A stretch of DNA of 64,000 bases from Corbicula japonica (GCA_038501625.1 JAZAYU010000203.1:248001-312000), one strand, 5' to 3'. Positions 1 to 14,200 are shown, counted from the stretch's first letter. The notes: generated by a model not told the origin, from the sequence alone. Program-made: numbers and translations.

Positions 1-3000
1 AACTGAGGTGTTCCTATAAATTAAATGTGAACATGTACTTAGAGGTGCATCTGTAAACAATTATTGGTGTACTTTTAAGGTGCTCCTACAAATTTATAAG
101 TTACCCCATAGAAGCTTCGGCGATCCTGTAAATTTTTAAGGTTTACATAAAATTAAATACATGTATAACATATAACTAACTATCAACCAAATAGTGTACA
201 TTATGATCCGTTTCCCAGATCCAGCCACCATACCCTCCCCCATTCAGAACCTCCCCTCGCATAATGTTCTGTACCCCAACCACAGCGTAATTATTCTTGT
301 TGTTATAAATGTGTTCTTTAAAATTGGTCTTAATTCTTTTAACAAATAATCTTCCATCACTCAGAAGAATCATATCAAAATGCTTAAAGCATGACACTAA
401 ATTAACTCTCTTGCATGTATTCTTCTCACCTAGCGTCTAACCAATCGCTTAACTCTTGTCTCTACACCCCCACCCCACCCTCTACCACCTTCTACAACGA
501 GGCTGTAAATTATTATTTTTATTTTATCGTAACTGGTTCGTATATCTTTTTTTTTCTTCAAAATTTAAAGTAACCTAGAACTCCGCTAGTCTAGTCAGAT
601 GTGTCACCTGACGAAATTTTTTAGTCGACATAAAAAATGTTAGTGTTTGTTGTTGTACTGTTATAAGCAATGTATTTGCACAAAATTCACATATAAGATA
701 ACCTTTTAATTGTTTCATTGCAAGTAACTTGCACAACAAGTTATGCTCTTGGAAAGAAATGAACTTAAAATCAATCAAAATGAAATAATTTAAAAAAATG
801 AACAAGTTAAAGTTATGGTTCTTGTGCACTGCACTTTAATTTTATACGAAAGTTTGGTTTGCTGTAAATGTTTCAATAATCCTTTAGCCAAATGAATTAA
901 CTGGGCCATTGCGTTTGTCGTAGTGTAACTAAATATAAGTCGTATTATTTTAGTTAGAAGATGATTAAAGTTTAGTTATCAGTTTGCCGAAGTTATAAAC
1001 TGTAGGCCGTTCAATACTTTGTGCTAGTCTATTTCTTTTTATAAAAATATATACCGGAGTTATCAAACTTGATCAATCCCTTGAATCGTGACAAATACCG
1101 CTATTAATTGTGAGATAGACAAAAGATACAAACATTTCATTAAATATACTTCAGGTACGTTTTTATTTGTCAGACTATTTTTCATCTATTCTATTTTATC
1201 TATTTGTAAACCCGGTTTAAATGTGTTTTTTCTGTATTTGATTTTTTAGTTGCTACCGTTGACCCATCGTTTAAACGTAAGGAAAACCGCCATTGTTATT
1301 ATTTTTTAAATAGGTATTATTTTATAAATTTCCTGAATTCCTCGAACCCACGGTGAAAAGAGCTGTAGAAATAAAACCGGAGCTTTGACATGTTCTTGAA
1401 CAACATACAAAAAGTATGGCGAAATACGAAACCGGAAGTACCTAACGGTTATTTTGAAAAAGTACACTTGCATGAATTAACATAAATATACATATGTTTC
1501 TAAACGTATAATAAACGAAATTTCGTCCATCTCATCATGTCACCTGTTTTAGATTTGAAATGTTTAAAAACACAGACTTTAACTTACAATAATCGAAAGC
1601 TTTCCGGAGAATATAACGGTAGTTAAAATGTGATATATTCCACAAATTCTCAAAATTGAGTCTATGTAAATATATTAAGATAACTTAAGTATGAAGAGAT
1701 TAAAGGTATATAGATAAAATTTGGGGATTCCGACGCATTCTTACTTGTTCGTATAAAAGGCGCAGTGAATCAATGCAATCTAGACATTGATTTTCTGATA
1801 AGACGAATTCACACTTTCAAATTAAAGTTGTCTTTGAATGACTTTGACGGAACGTCAAATGCTCGTGATTTCTCCTAAAACATACGGATTAGGCAGTTCA
1901 ATTCTGATGCCTCAGAAATTAAAAGATTTGTAAATATTGTTGTTATATATCAAAATGAACGTCTAGGATTGCGGGTTTTAATAGTGCAAAAATTCTTTTT
2001 AAAAATGATATTTTGGAAGGAAAACGAGTCGTCTATATTCATATTGACATGACAAATTCAAATGTCCCATGTTACATTTGCAGCCATCCTTCTCTAATGA
2101 TGCGTCAGTGGGCTTTTAAAAGACAGGGGATTTTACACATGTCGACTGAAACGTTGACTTGACATCATTTACGCATATTTCTGTCAATGTTGTTTGAGAA
2201 TCAAAGCATTATTTACCAGTGAAAGAACAAAAATTTGAATTAAGGGAATTTGTCCCATGCACGATAACATATTTTAGTATAGTTTTTGATAACATAGGTG
2301 ACATAAAACTTTTTGTCATTCGAGCTTACATTTTTGCCATGAAAATACACTTTTCATCTTGTTTGTGAAATACACTGATTTTTTAGAAAGTCATTTGCAT
2401 TATTTCCGTAATCCGTAAAATTGTTTGTCCTTTCAAATGTCCCCAAATAAGTAAACTGCATTATATTTGCATACAGATAACTAAACGTTGTTCCTTTATT
2501 GAAAAATCATGCATTGTATTTTAGAAGTAATTTGCCAGTAAAAATACACTTTTTCTTGCGATTATTTTGACATATAAATGATTGTACTTTCATGCTTAAT
2601 TGTTTTCTATTAAGCAAAATAAATTGTCCACACCCAATGTCCCTTGACGTTAAAGTAAGCATAAAAGTTGACGTTAGTATACATGTATACAAATGAGTTA
2701 AATGCTTTTTAAATAAATCAACATACTGGAATATTTTGCAGTCACTTAGAATTTCTTGACAAGGTATAATATTAAGACAAGAAACTTTCATTTTTATGTT
2801 GTTGTTTTTTTTTTGTTTTATCCTATTTCCTTTTCCATAGATTAATGGGCTAGTATGTCACATAAATTTAAATTTAAAATATGGTATACTAGAAAGAAAA
2901 AAAGAACATCGCCGTGAAAATAAATTGAAATCTCTACGGAAACAAGATTGAAGAAAGAATGTACCCGAATAAAAACACACATGAAGTGAAAGGGACACAA

Positions 3001-3294
3001 ACGTGAATACTAAAGACGCGGTAAACTAAAACGCAAAACAATTTGTAGCCGTTAAACTTATGCAAAATCGTTTTTTTCCAACAATGCTGAAAAACATGGA
3101 TCGGTCATTGATTTAAAATGTCACATCAATATTTGTTTCAAACCCGTATCTTACATACGAAATATTCACAATGTCTGTGTACATGATAAATTTCATTTTC
3201 TGCGCTGCGAATGATAGCGTCAAAAAGACAGAATTTAACGTAATTTTACATGTAACGTCAAGTGTCACCAGTATTTGACGTTCAGTCTTTCAAG
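1..3294. other. AT-rich non-coding stretch, no recognised gene
   Basis: I see no supported exon, RNA gene or complete mobile element here. A 73-codon open frame on the minus strand (176-397) has a Gly- and Trp-rich tail but no domain I recognise and no convincing splice sites; I do not call it a gene. Short poly-T runs and weak direct repeats around 2330-2580 are present. Confidence 0.6.
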
Positions 3295-3420
3295 TTGAAA
3301 GTAACCGAAACACCAAAACTATTGCAGGTTCGGTTTGATTGAGCATTTTCTTTGGCAATAATGAAAAACATATTGATTCCCACGTTCCCTATTATCCGGG
3401 TGGAGAGGAATATCTACACA
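3295..3420 (+). repeat. Dispersed family A, diverged fragment
   Basis: Matches the core of family A (see 6296-6570): a short AC-rich lead, then TTGCAGGTTCGGTTTGATTG and a GAGC half-stem. Later parts are too diverged to follow. Confidence 0.6.
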
Positions 3421-3683
3421 AATAATTAATCCCGGTTTTTTGTGTGTCTTACATGATTTTAACACCAGTGACAATACTGATGCCGACGAAGGAGCTGGGC
3501 AAAGTCTGTATAATGTCATACACTGACCGCTTCACTTCTTTAAAGGCAATTACAGTTTTGAGAGTGCTTCCAGGAAATCGCTTCATAATAGTGAATAGAA
3601 CAACATTTTAATTAGGTAAAATATGACAGTTATATTCTTATTGGTTATCATAACAGAGATACGTATATGGAATATTATAACAT

Positions 3684-4445
3684 TATGCAATCTGTAGGTT
3701 TGTATTTGTCGAGTTTGGTATGTAAACAATAAATGGAGAGCGAAGGTCGAGCGCGATGTGGTTTACATACGCAACGAGACATAATACAAAACCACTGGCG
3801 CTTGACCAGCCGCCCCCCCCCCCCCCCATGCCAACCCTTACTAATACGCCCCTTTTGTAAAAATGGTGTCAAGTCACTAATATTATTCCATTCTATCAAC
3901 ATATACGAAAATACACCGTTAAAATCGTATTCTAAAAAAATTATATTTCTATGTATAAAATTGAATAATGGTCAGGAACGGCTCCAGACCCTACCCCCGT
4001 TCGAGAGGCTGTTTTTCCTACAATATTGAGGGTTACAACCTGATAGCTGTTTGGTTCAACGCAACAGTGTCTGATCTAACAGTAAATGTCAAAAAGTCAC
4101 ACCAAAAGCTCGAAACAAGCGAAATATTCAACAGAGAACGGCCTCCGAAATGCAGGTTATTTTTTCATAGATTCTTTACCACAGTGCGACTTCCGGAAAT
4201 CCCGACGCTTTTGTTAGGAGCGTTCTGATTGGTAGAACGATTTGTGTGCAAACTATTTCCCGGACTAAGTCAATAACTTTAAAAAATTAGAATACGATTT
4301 TGACGATGTATTTTCGCATATTTTGATAGAATTGAATAATATTAGTGACTTGATACAATTTTTGCAAAAAAGGGCGTATTACTAAGGGCTAGAAGTGGAT
4401 GTGGCGGCTGGTCAAGAGCCAGTGTACAAACCTACAGATTGCATA
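3684..4445. mobile_element. Foldback / MITE-like element with long terminal inverted repeats
   Basis: The first bases (TGCAATCTGTAGGTTTGTA) return as the reverse complement at 4425-4444. The arms stay complementary inward: 3835-3935 is close to the reverse complement of 4285-4390. The left arm carries an extra insert of about 85 bp (3704-3790), itself bounded by a short inverted repeat, and a 16-base C run near 3812. The interior (3940-4285) has no transposase. This is a non-autonomous DNA element of about 760 bp; the superfamily is not assigned. Confidence 0.8.
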
Positions 4446-6079
4446 CTGGTAAAATGTTCATTCATTATCAGTGTTAGGTGTTTTTCGATATGTATGGAAA
4501 CTTTGGCAACACTTAGGGCTGCATTTGTGGGAATTTTATAAAAGAAATGTGGTAACTCTAATGTAATTCTTGATAAAGAAATAGTTATTTCTTTCAAAAT
4601 ATGAAATTAGTTATGATGAGCATGTTATAAAACTATTTATACATGTGATGATGGATATTTGTAGAATTGCATATAAATTAGAGATATTTTTGATTTAAAT
4701 GACCAACTTTGAAGGAATATAGTAAAAATTTAAGCCTGGAAGCCCCTGTTTTTTTTTGTTTTCGTTTTGTTTAGAAATATATACTGTGTCATTTTATGGA
4801 GTTTAAAAAAAATCTGTCCGTTACAAAAAAAGATATATAGATTTTTTTCCAGTCAAGGACTGAATTGTCTCCCTTTTTTGTTGGATATTTTGATCATTTT
4901 CAAAGTTTTTTCTTCAAATACACAAACAAATCTCACATAATTCCATCCAAAACCATACATACATAAAATTCCAAACAAAATAAGGCATAGATATAAGGTG
5001 TTGATTAGGAATTCCAGATGTAACAATCATTTAACAGATATATGTGCGTTTTCACAAAATCCCTTCAAAATGGCCGTATAGATGGGGTCTAATAATGAGC
5101 GATTACTCAAAAACAAGCCTGGAAAGCTATATTTTTCTTTATATCATTTTGTTTGTGAAGGAATTCTCTTTAATTGTGCAAATTTTTAAAAAATTCTGTC
5201 CGTTAGAACTTATTGTGATATACTCCTTTAATTTGACTTCTTTAACATTTTGACGATTTCATATTATTTTTATTTGTATATGTCAATGTAATTAATGATT
5301 TTTTTCAAGAAAGAGTGTCATTTGGAGTCAACAAATCAGAATTTGTGAAAATATCGCGGTTTGAAATCGGCCATTTTGGAACGTAAAAACTACCGGAAGC
5401 TGCAAAAAATACAGAATCGGAAAATTGGACAATGTTAAAATACGGAATTATTAATCTGACGAGTTGTATCAATTTTGCGGATTAACGCTGCACTTTGCTA
5501 AAATCATTAAGGGGTATATAATAAATGTTCATAAATGTTTATGTTCTCTTTATATATAGTATTAGATTTTTATTAGATTGACACTGTCATGTATGGTATT
5601 TTATAACTTAATATTGATATATTACTTAAGTCTTCAATAGCTTGTTTTTAGAGGTCAGAAACTGCACTTGACCGTTATGCAATGGAAATAGCCAAATTAT
5701 GTTATGAGTATTTGTCATTAAACACTACCAAACTAAGCAAATAGTGGAAGAAAAAAGGTTTTATTTAGTTTTGTCTTTTTTGTTTGTTGCTGTTGTTGTA
5801 TTTGATCGTTTTCCGGTATTGCACTACAGAAAAACAAACGTTACAGAATTAATCAAAACAAGATTGTCAGTGTTTCATTTAATACCCTTTTCATAATCAT
5901 TAATTATCTGCATCCTATTGCGACCTTAAATGTTATTTTGAAAGTCGTAATTAATCATAACGTTTAGAACATTTGATTTTGATATCATGCTACATGATTG
6001 ATTATTTCTTAATTTTATGTAAGAAATGGAAATTACTTGGTGATGAAGCTTATTTTCTTCTTTCTCAATTATACTTGGA
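4446..6079. other. AT-rich non-coding stretch
   Basis: Nothing coding is supported. Two weakly similar segments (4730-4930 and 5110-5250, both starting near AAGCCTGGAA) suggest an old duplication. Confidence 0.5.
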
Positions 6080-6292
6080 ATACTATGGTATCATTGTATT
6101 ACGCGATTGTTTAATTTTCGCGATTTTCGCGCTAGGGTAAGTGCACGAAATCAAACCCTAGCGAAATCTATCCATTGAATATCTAGTCTCATTAAAATAA
6201 TACAAGTGCGCGAATTACAGTCCTCGAGAAAATTGCACGTATGACATTAGCGCGAAATTTTGTCCCCGCGAAATTAAATGATACGACAGTAG
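6080..6292. mobile_element. Short MITE-like element with imperfect terminal inverted repeats
   Basis: The ends TACTATGGTATCATTG (left) and the reverse complement of a similar sequence (right, 6266-6292) form imperfect inverted repeats of about 25 bp. The interior is rich in CGCGAAATT words. There is no coding capacity, and it directly abuts a family A copy. Confidence 0.55.
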
Positions 6293-6295
6293 ATG

Positions 6296-6570
6296 AAAAG
6301 TGAACTTTGAAAGACATCGAACACGACAAATATAAAAATATTGCAGGCTCGGTTTGATTGAGCCTGTTCATGGACTGTATTGGAAATGCATACTACTGCC
6401 CACGCCGCCTTGTCCCGGGTTGAGCACAACTCAATATTTACACCAATAAACAGTACAATTCGACCATACCAAACGATGGAATGCATATGGCGATGGACAA
6501 GGAACCTCCAATACGGTATTTTAATATTAATAAAATTCCATGTTCAGCGGCGTATGGTCCCAGAAATAAT
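6296..6570 (+). repeat. Dispersed family A, near-complete copy
   Basis: A reference copy of a roughly 280-bp dispersed element. From left to right it has an AACTTTGAAAG lead, a hairpin CAGGCTC/GAGCCTG around 6346-6370, a second weak hairpin over the CAGTAAT...ATTACTG region, a third over TTGAG/CTCAA near 6420-6434, then a tail through TATGGTCCCAG. There is no open frame. Related copies occur at least 15 more times in the window on both strands. Confidence 0.8.
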
Positions 6571-6894
6571 AATTATTTAAGTTTGGTAATTATTAATAAT
6601 AATAAAAATAATATTTTAAGTTTTGTTACCCATTCTTTTAAGATCAATGATGTTATTTCTTAAAATTGTATTATCTGCATAAATTCTAATACTGTTTTAT
6701 TATAATAGTTTTAATGATTCTTAAGTGATTGTGTGTGCTTTAATTTAAATGTGCTATTTTTATACATGTATGTTCTTATGTAAAGGTTATGTACAACGCC
6801 ATTGAATATGTGCACATAAAAATAGGCGTTTAATTAAATAAAGAAGTTTCAGGTTTTAATAATAATTTTGCCCTAAACGAGAAAACATTGAGTG

Positions 6895-7050
6895 GAACTA
6901 AAAAAATGGAACTTTGAAAGCTACCAAACACACACGAAAGGAAATATTGCAGGCTCGGTGTGATTGAGCCTGTTCATGGGCAGTAATGGAAATGCAATGA
7001 AATTACTGCCCGTGCCACCTAGCCGGGGTTAAGCGCAACTCAATATTTAC
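6895..7050 (+). repeat. Dispersed family A, 5' part
   Basis: Carries the lead, the first hairpin (CAGGCTC/GAGCCTG) and the second hairpin (GGGCAGTAAT/ATTACTGCCC), and stops after the third stem. Confidence 0.75.
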
Positions 7051-7189
7051 ACATTCCATCCTAAACGTAATAAATGGATATTACGAAATAGAAAACAGTA
7101 GAAAGAAACTTTAAATTTATTCTCCTGTAAGTTTGACAGAAAATAACTGAAACAAATCTAATATGTAAAGAGAAATAATTTGATCTAAA

Positions 7190-7565
7190 CAAAAGTAAAA
7201 TATGCATATCAGGAATCGCCTCACTCACAAAACACAGACTCACGAGGCGAAAAAGAAGAGAGGAAGAGAGAGAACATGTTTATTATAAGAATGTGAATTC
7301 AAATACTTTTTTAATACGTCATATACAATTACCGAAAGAGAGACCCTTGGGGTTACCGCCTTGGAACGGTCAGCGAAAAAAAACTGCTCCTGGGGGTTTA
7401 AACCAGGTCCTAGGGTGCACCAACCTAAAACTTGCCCCAACAGGTTCTCGTATCAAAAAACAAGTACAAGTTGTCTTGGTGAAATAACTCCAACCCACCC
7501 ATCAGCCCAACAATTGTGCATGCAAATTCACACAAGCATATAAAACATAAGAAGCTAATAGCATT
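7190..7565 (+). repeat. Dispersed family B copy
   Basis: Starts with AATATGCATATCAGGAATCGCC, then a GAAGAGAGGAAGAG purine tract, a GGTTACCGCCTTGGAACGGT block, a degraded CAGTGGCAA stem, GGTTTAAACCAGG, CAACAGGTTCTC and CCAACCCACCCATCAGC. The order is the same in all copies. Non-coding; open frames across it are accidental. Confidence 0.75.
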
Positions 7566-8189
7566 GAAAGGCCAATGGATCGTGGTGAAGTTGTTAGTTA
7601 AAACAGTTACGCTTAGAGTTGACTGTCGTTTAGAAAACATGTTGAGGTTCAGATTGATGTTTTTTAATTTTATTTATTTATTATTTATTTATTTATCTAT
7701 TTATAATAGATAATCGCAAAGTTCTCAGATTTATTTACTGAATATTATGTCCAAAATGTGTTGAGTCTTGTGATTAGACATTATATTGTTTTGAACTTCC
7801 CCGAGAAACTTATTTATACAAAGTCGAAGTCAAGACATCTGTGATTTATTTATTTCGCATGAGAAATGGTACACAACTTTACATTAGATTTCAATAACAT
7901 TAGTAAGCATATTAAAAGTAACAAAAGGCTGTTAAAAATTTGTCCGATGAAATCTAACTGATTCTTATAAGGGAAAACCGTTAAAACGTAGTTGTTAGTA
8001 ATTTCATCTGACTACAATTTATATTTTATTTTAAATCTGTATTTAAACTTTAAAAACATTAAGTTATTCTTATTTTGATAAAAAGGTCAGGCGTCTTCTC
8101 AGACTGTAGTGCTGACCTAGTTGAGAGGACGAGACAGTCATAACTTCTCCAGAGTTAAAATAAAGGTTAACAATTTGAGTAGTTTAAAA
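7566..8189. other. AT-rich spacer
   Basis: TTTA-rich simple sequence near 7670-7710; nothing coding is recognised before the 3' end of the retrotransposon. Confidence 0.5.
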
Positions 8190-10770
8190 TTATATACATG
8201 ATGCTGGTAGACTAGAAAGTTGGACTGGAGAAGGCTGCTCTGTGCAGACTCATGGCAGTCATGAGCCTCTGCAGGGAGGCGGCATCAGTGACTGATAAGG
8301 GCAGGTGGTTCCTCTCTCGCACTGTGCGTGGGTAGAATGAGTTGTTGTAGACTCTGGAAACTTCTGTTGTTTTATGGATTTTGGCTCTACCTCTGGTGCA
8401 TTCTTCACAGGGCTGTATGTGATCAGGGTTCACGTCAACCAGTCGGAGCTGAATCTTGTAGAGAAGGGTCAACCCAATGTCTTACCTCTGTTGTAGGGGT
8501 TGCAAGCCTAGGTCCCTGATCATTTTGGAGACACATCCAGGTTTTCTGTCCAAGTGGTTCTTGGTGACATAACTGGCACCTCGTCTCCGGACCTGTTCAA
8601 GATGGTTAATGTCAGAAGCACAGGGGTGGGGGGTCTTGGAAGCTTTTGCTGGTGTCTTATCCACATGTTCCTTCCAGCTAAGGTCTTGATGAAGGTTGAT
8701 CCCAAAATACTTGAAACTTTCTACCGCTTCAAGTGTGTGACCATGTAGCTTGACAGGTGTTGTTTACGAATTCTTGCGTTGTTGCACATGTGAACGACCT
8801 GACATTTCTCCGGATGGAACGCCATCTGTCATTTTCTGCAGGGCAGTAAGGCCCCTCTGTAAGATTTCTGCGTCTTCTGTGATCTTATACATCTGTATAG
8901 TATACCATCGTCTGCAAACAGTCTAGTATCCGATGTTAGCCCCTCTGACATGTCATTTATGAAGGCTATAAAAAGTAGCGGGCCTAGGACTGTACCCTGT
9001 GGGACTAGGGAAACAACATCTGCACAGGAAGATGACATATCCAAAATGACTTGCTGTTTTCTACCACTCAGGAAGGCCCGGATTTACTGTAGGGTATTAC
9101 CCCGTACTCCATAGTGTTTAAGCTTGTGTAAGAGTCGTTCAAGTGGCACCTTATAAAAGGCTTTGGAGAAGTCTAGTAGAATGACATCTATTTGTTCACG
9201 TCCGGTGCTAAGTTGACTGGCGATTTCATGGATTGTTGTGATTAACTGTGTCACATATGAACGACCCTTCCTGAAGCCATGCCGATTGAGGCAAAGGATG
9301 TTGTGACCTTCAAAGTAATTGATGACCTGGCTGTGTACCACATGTTAAAGAACTTTGCAGATGATTGATATAAGGGACACTGGTCTATTATAAAAAGGCT
9401 TGATGTTTATCTCCCTTTTAGTAAATGGGCACTATGTTTCCTGGCTCCAATCAGCTGGTACTGTTTCGGTATCAAGCGAGTATTAGAATATACTATATAA
9501 CATTGGAGCAATATCGTCTGCAGCTACTTACAATAAGTAAGTATGTTTTCAATCATGCCCTGGTTCCTTGTGTGGATTCAAGTTCCCTAATAGCTTTATG
9601 ATTTCTTGTACAGTTATGCGATTTCCTGCAGGGTTGGGTGGGGGCTGGGTCCCATGTCCGGAAGGTTTCTTGTGTCTTCTTTGGTGTAGACGGACTGGAA
9701 TTAAGAATTAAGTATCTCAGACTTCTTCTTGCTGTTACTCTGTAAGAAGCCATGTGCACCAAAAAGGGAAGAAACGCCTTCGGAGTCTTGTTTCCTACTT
9801 TTACTAAAAGACCAGAAACGTTTAGTTTTTATGGTCTTGTCTTCACTGACATGAAATCTTTCTCTGCCTTACTAGTGGACTGCTGGACATGTTTCTGTAA
9901 GTTCTTGTAACGCTGCCAGTGGTTGACTTCCCTGGTTTTCTTGTCTTGCCATTGGGCTCGATGCGTGCACCTTATTAACCTGCGAAGTTTGGTGTCGACC
10001 CATAGGTGTGTCTGTCTAGTGCTGGACATCTTTGTCGGGACGACTTTTACAACAACGGATGATATAGCAGCTTTGAACTGTGACCAAGCATCTTCTAAGG
10101 ATGTTAAGTTCCCACAGTTAATTTTAGAGGTACATAATTGAAGATGTTTCTAGATTAATGGGATATTTGCTTTCGTCAAGAGGTAAATCTTACGAGTTGG
10201 TTGTCTGTTACGATAGGGTTTCAGCGAAGTGTCAAGTAATACAATGTCATGGTCACTCTTGTAGCTGATCGGTGGGAGAGATTTACAGCTCACTTTATAT
10301 CCTGGGTGTGACACGAAAAGTCCAAAGCATTATTAATTGTCGCAAAATTCACCACCTGTACAAGACCGAGGTCCATAGCTATATCTTAGAATGCTTGCTT
10401 AACACGAAGTGGGTATTGGTTGTTAGAATCGAGCAATTTCTCCAATCAATATCTGGTAGATTATAATCACCTGCAAATATGGTTATGTTATATAAACTTT
10501 GCTTTCATATCGTTAAGAAGTGCACTACGAGCATCTTCCAGGTAAAATGTATCGACCTTATTTCGTCCACAGTATGATGACCATCTTCTTCTTTCCAACT
10601 TGAATAGTCCCAGTAAGTAGCTCCAGGGTGCTGTGAGAAGTGATCTCTAAGACATCAATATCATTATTCACAGCAATCATTACACTACCATGTGGATCAC
10701 CAGGTCTGTCCCTTCGGTATACTTCAAGTACAAGGGATGGATTGAAGAACTTATTAATACAATCAGTTAA
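8190..10770 (-). pseudogene. Decayed non-LTR retrotransposon (AP endonuclease plus reverse transcriptase)
   Basis: Read on the minus strand, fragments appear in the order of a LINE ORF2. An EEP endonuclease segment near 10750-10400 includes GDYNLPDIDW. A basic linker follows (9829-10029). Reverse transcriptase blocks include RHGFRKGRS and LLDFSKAF (9084-9341), VPQGTVLGPLLF and the catalytic LFADDGILYR (8829-9044), and a C-terminal tail of the NSFYPRTVRERNHLP type (8212-8472). Several stops and frameshifts break the frame, so it cannot make an active protein. The motif set fits the Jockey/CR1 group; the exact clade is not settled. It lies just downstream of the PARP gene and in the same orientation. 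Confidence 0.88.
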
Positions 10771-10807
10771 AAAGACGTAATTAACAAAAAGAAAACTTTA
10801 GATAATT

Positions 10808-10813
10808 TTTATT
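10808..10813 (-). promoter_or_regulatory. Probable polyadenylation signal of the PARP gene
   Basis: AATAAA on the minus strand, about 130 bases after the stop codon of the last exon. Confidence 0.5.
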
Positions 10814-10939
10814 GAAACCGTCAGTTGCAAAACATTTTCTAGCCAGCACAAACATTATACGTTGTTCTGCTTGTCTTCATGAACAAAACTGTGGAATAAA
10901 AGTTAAAAACGAGTTTTCGATATTGAGTCACGTTCAACT

Positions 10940-11202
10940 TTACAAATAAATGTGTTTATATATTATGAGGTACTCGGGGTAGGTCCAGTAGTCTCTCTGC
11001 ACGACGAATTCCCGAAACCTTGCATTAGGTATGTCGGCGACAACAGAGTCAAACCTGTACTTGTGCGTTTGACAGTTCCATTGTAGGCATGTTGGTTCTC
11101 TGCACGGAGGCGTATCATAAACTTCCAAAGGCATTGTCTTTAGAACGTACATTTCCCCAAGACATGCGCGGCAAAGAAACATATGTTTAACATTTTGAGG
11201 CC
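10940..11202 (-). CDS. PARP gene, exon 3 (C-terminal catalytic part)
   Basis: Acceptor TTCTTTCACAG precedes it. Encodes residues 264-350: the HMFLCRACLGEMYV strand, a Cys-rich loop, REFVVQRD and YPEYLIIY with the catalytic Glu, then stop. The open frame upstream of the acceptor is intronic. Confidence 0.88.
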
Positions 11203-14200
11203 CTGTGAAAGAAAATATTATTATATAGCAATACTTTGAGCATGCAGACATTTTAAACAGAAAAATTATAGTCTATAAAATGTTTAATTTAATTAATTAC
11301 CTGTCTGAAAGAAAAGCACCAGGAATTCAACCAAGACACCCAGTCATGATCAGTAGATGTTTACTATCAAATTCGTGAGTCAAAGTAAGCACGTGTAATA
11401 CTACTAGCTTAAACGACTTAAGTTCATAAAATAAATGAAAATTAACTTTGAAAGCCATCGAACAAGATAAATATGATAATATTGCAGGCTCGGTTTGATT
11501 GAGCCTGTTCATGGACAGTTATGGAAATGCATATTACTGACCAAGCCGCCTAGCCTCGGGTTGAGCGCAACTTAATATTTACATCAATTAAAATACAATT
11601 TTGACCATCCCAAACGATGGTGTGCATATGTGGACATGGAACCTTCTATTCGGCATTTTCAGATTAATACCATTCCATGTTCAGCATAGTATGGTCCTCA
11701 GATGAAAGAATGGGTTTGTCCTAAACGATAAACAATGGGCGGAACTAAACATAATAGAATTTTGACGGTAGATCTTAAAATTAAGTTGCGTTCAAAGGAC
11801 GTATTAATACTAATTGATATCAGCTCTGCTTGAATCTACGTGGAGACTTTTTACACCCGCCACAAAGCACAAAAACGCTATTGTGATATTGAAAAAGACG
11901 ATAAGGGAACTTTGAAAAAAAGTAATATATGCATATCAGGAATCGTCACAATCACAAAACACAGCCTCACTACGCAGCAAACAAGAAAAGAGGAAGAGAG
12001 AGAGAGCATGTTTTTAATAAGTATGTCAATTCAAATAGGACGCCACAAAAAAATTAACGAAGAAGAGAACCTTTGGGAGTACCGTCTTGAAAAGGTCAGT
12101 GGCAAAACAAATTGCCACTGGGGGTTTAAACCAGGTTCTAGGGTGCATTAACCTCACACTTGCCCCAACAGGTTCTCGTATCACACAAAAGTACAAGTTG
12201 TCTTAGTGAAATAACTCCAACCCATCCATCAGCTCAACAATGTTGCATGCAAAAGCACAACATTTTTTTCAATGAGACTGGTTAGCTTGGCTTTAATTAA
12301 ATTATGAGGGGAAAAAGTATATAGGGTTGAAAAATCATAAAGTAGGCAAACAGAACGCCTGAAAATTATTTGATTTAAGCTTCTTCAAAACGTTATTTGA
12401 ATTTTTTATAGACCAAAATAAATTTTTGCAAGTGGTTTCAAAAACGTTTTCGCAATACCTAATTTAATGCTCTTTTATAGTTGTAAGACAAGTTCTTAAA
12501 CGCCAACGAACACAAAAAATATGAAATTTTAATAGAACTTCTTAAATTACTTTTGTTTAAATATTTCGGCCAGATTAAAGATGGACGGCTTCAATATGTC
12601 AGCCATTTAGATTTGGATATTTTCAAACACCAGAAGAATATACTTCATGCTTATCGAATTTTGCCATTGGTATTGTAGGATTTTAATTTTTATCTCGATT
12701 ATTCGAAGAATAGGGGAGCTATCCTACTCGCCCCGGCTTCGGCGTTCGCGTTCTCTTCGACGTCCGTTAACCAAAATATCCAGAACTTTGAAACTACTTG
12801 TGATATTATCTTGAAACTTGGAATATATATTTACCATTACAATCTACATCATTATCAACTAGAACCATAACTGCTACGAATATTTTTCAAGTTACGTTCA
12901 TGTTTTCAATAAAATGATAAATGTGTTAACCAAAATAAGCACTTGGTCCATAACTTTGAAACTACTTTAGATGGCACATTGACAATCACAATCTACATGA
13001 TTACCATTAAGACCCATAGCTCTGCTTTATTTTTCAAGTTATGCCCCTTTTTCTCTTCGATGTTGTGTTCACCAAAGTAAGCAATTATCCCATAATTTTG
13101 AATCTACTTGAGATAATACTTTGAAACTTTAAGTATATATTCACTATCATGTCTACATCATTATTAACATGACCTATCACACTATTAGGAATATTTTTAA
13201 GTTTGCCCCTTTTGCAATTAGTTTTTGCATTAAAATTTGCACTTGGCTCTTACCTTTAAAATACATGAGGTATCGACTTAAAACTTATAGTCACTACCAT
13301 AATCACCAAGGCCAATAACTCTGCTACAATGATAATTTAGTTGTTCCTTTTTTCACTTTGATTTTGATTTAGTTACATTGCACTTAGTTCATAACTTTGA
13401 AGCGAATACAAGATACACATGTAGCAACTTCAAACTTGAAATACTTCATCATTATCTATATCACTTTCAACAAGACTTCCAAAAAAGTTATTCCCCTTTT
13501 TAGTTGAATACTTGTGGTACATGAAATTATTTATGTTATTTGAAATCAATATCCTTGCTAACCATTCACTTCTTAATATTGTTCCTGTTTGAAATGAAAT
13601 TTTGGCCATATTTTTGCTATTCTTTTAATCTTTAAATTTTATTTATTTCAAATGAATCGAAAAGTCGAGCGCGTTGTCACCTCAGACATCTCTTGTTAAA
13701 TATTTCAATAAGAATTGTATGCAGGATGTGGCCATTCCTGATATGCATATTTCTTTTTTTTTCAACAAACCTGTGTACTGATCTGATTTCGTTGGTTTTT
13801 CAGCCATGTAAATACCTTTACCAAATGCTTCTCGTGTGCTATATTCTGTGCCCAGACCAGTCATCCAAATGGAATCTACATTCCCTGGTTTTGTTCCGTG
13901 AAACAGAAAATGCTCGTTTATGCCATCGATGATTTCATTAAGATGAGAGTTCCTTATGTTATGGTTATTTCTGATTATCTCAGTTGAGCATATTTCAGAT
14001 GACGAAACTTCTTGTAAGCTCGGAAAATGACACTTTTTAATTCTCTTTCTTTTCGTTACCATTTTTCGCCTTTTCTCGTTATATTTTATAAAAAGTTCTG
14101 CGTTTTCAAACCGATATACCCTTGTTATTTCAATTAAAGCTGGGCCCCTCGGTGTTGCATCTTGTCCTTTGCCAACATCTGATGGAGACCAGAGCTTGTT

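Larger units (their letters stand above)
11203..13770 (-). other. PARP intron 2, filled with repeats
   Basis: Holds a family A copy (11426-11705), a family B copy (11915-12255) and a degenerate tandem array (12690-13560). No further PARP exon is seen, and the flanking exon phases already match. Confidence 0.8.

Noticed and set aside
13682..13770. Extension of the PARP exon 2 open frame
   Set aside because: It runs past a good donor into a family B start block; the catalytic domain continues in the exon at 11202.
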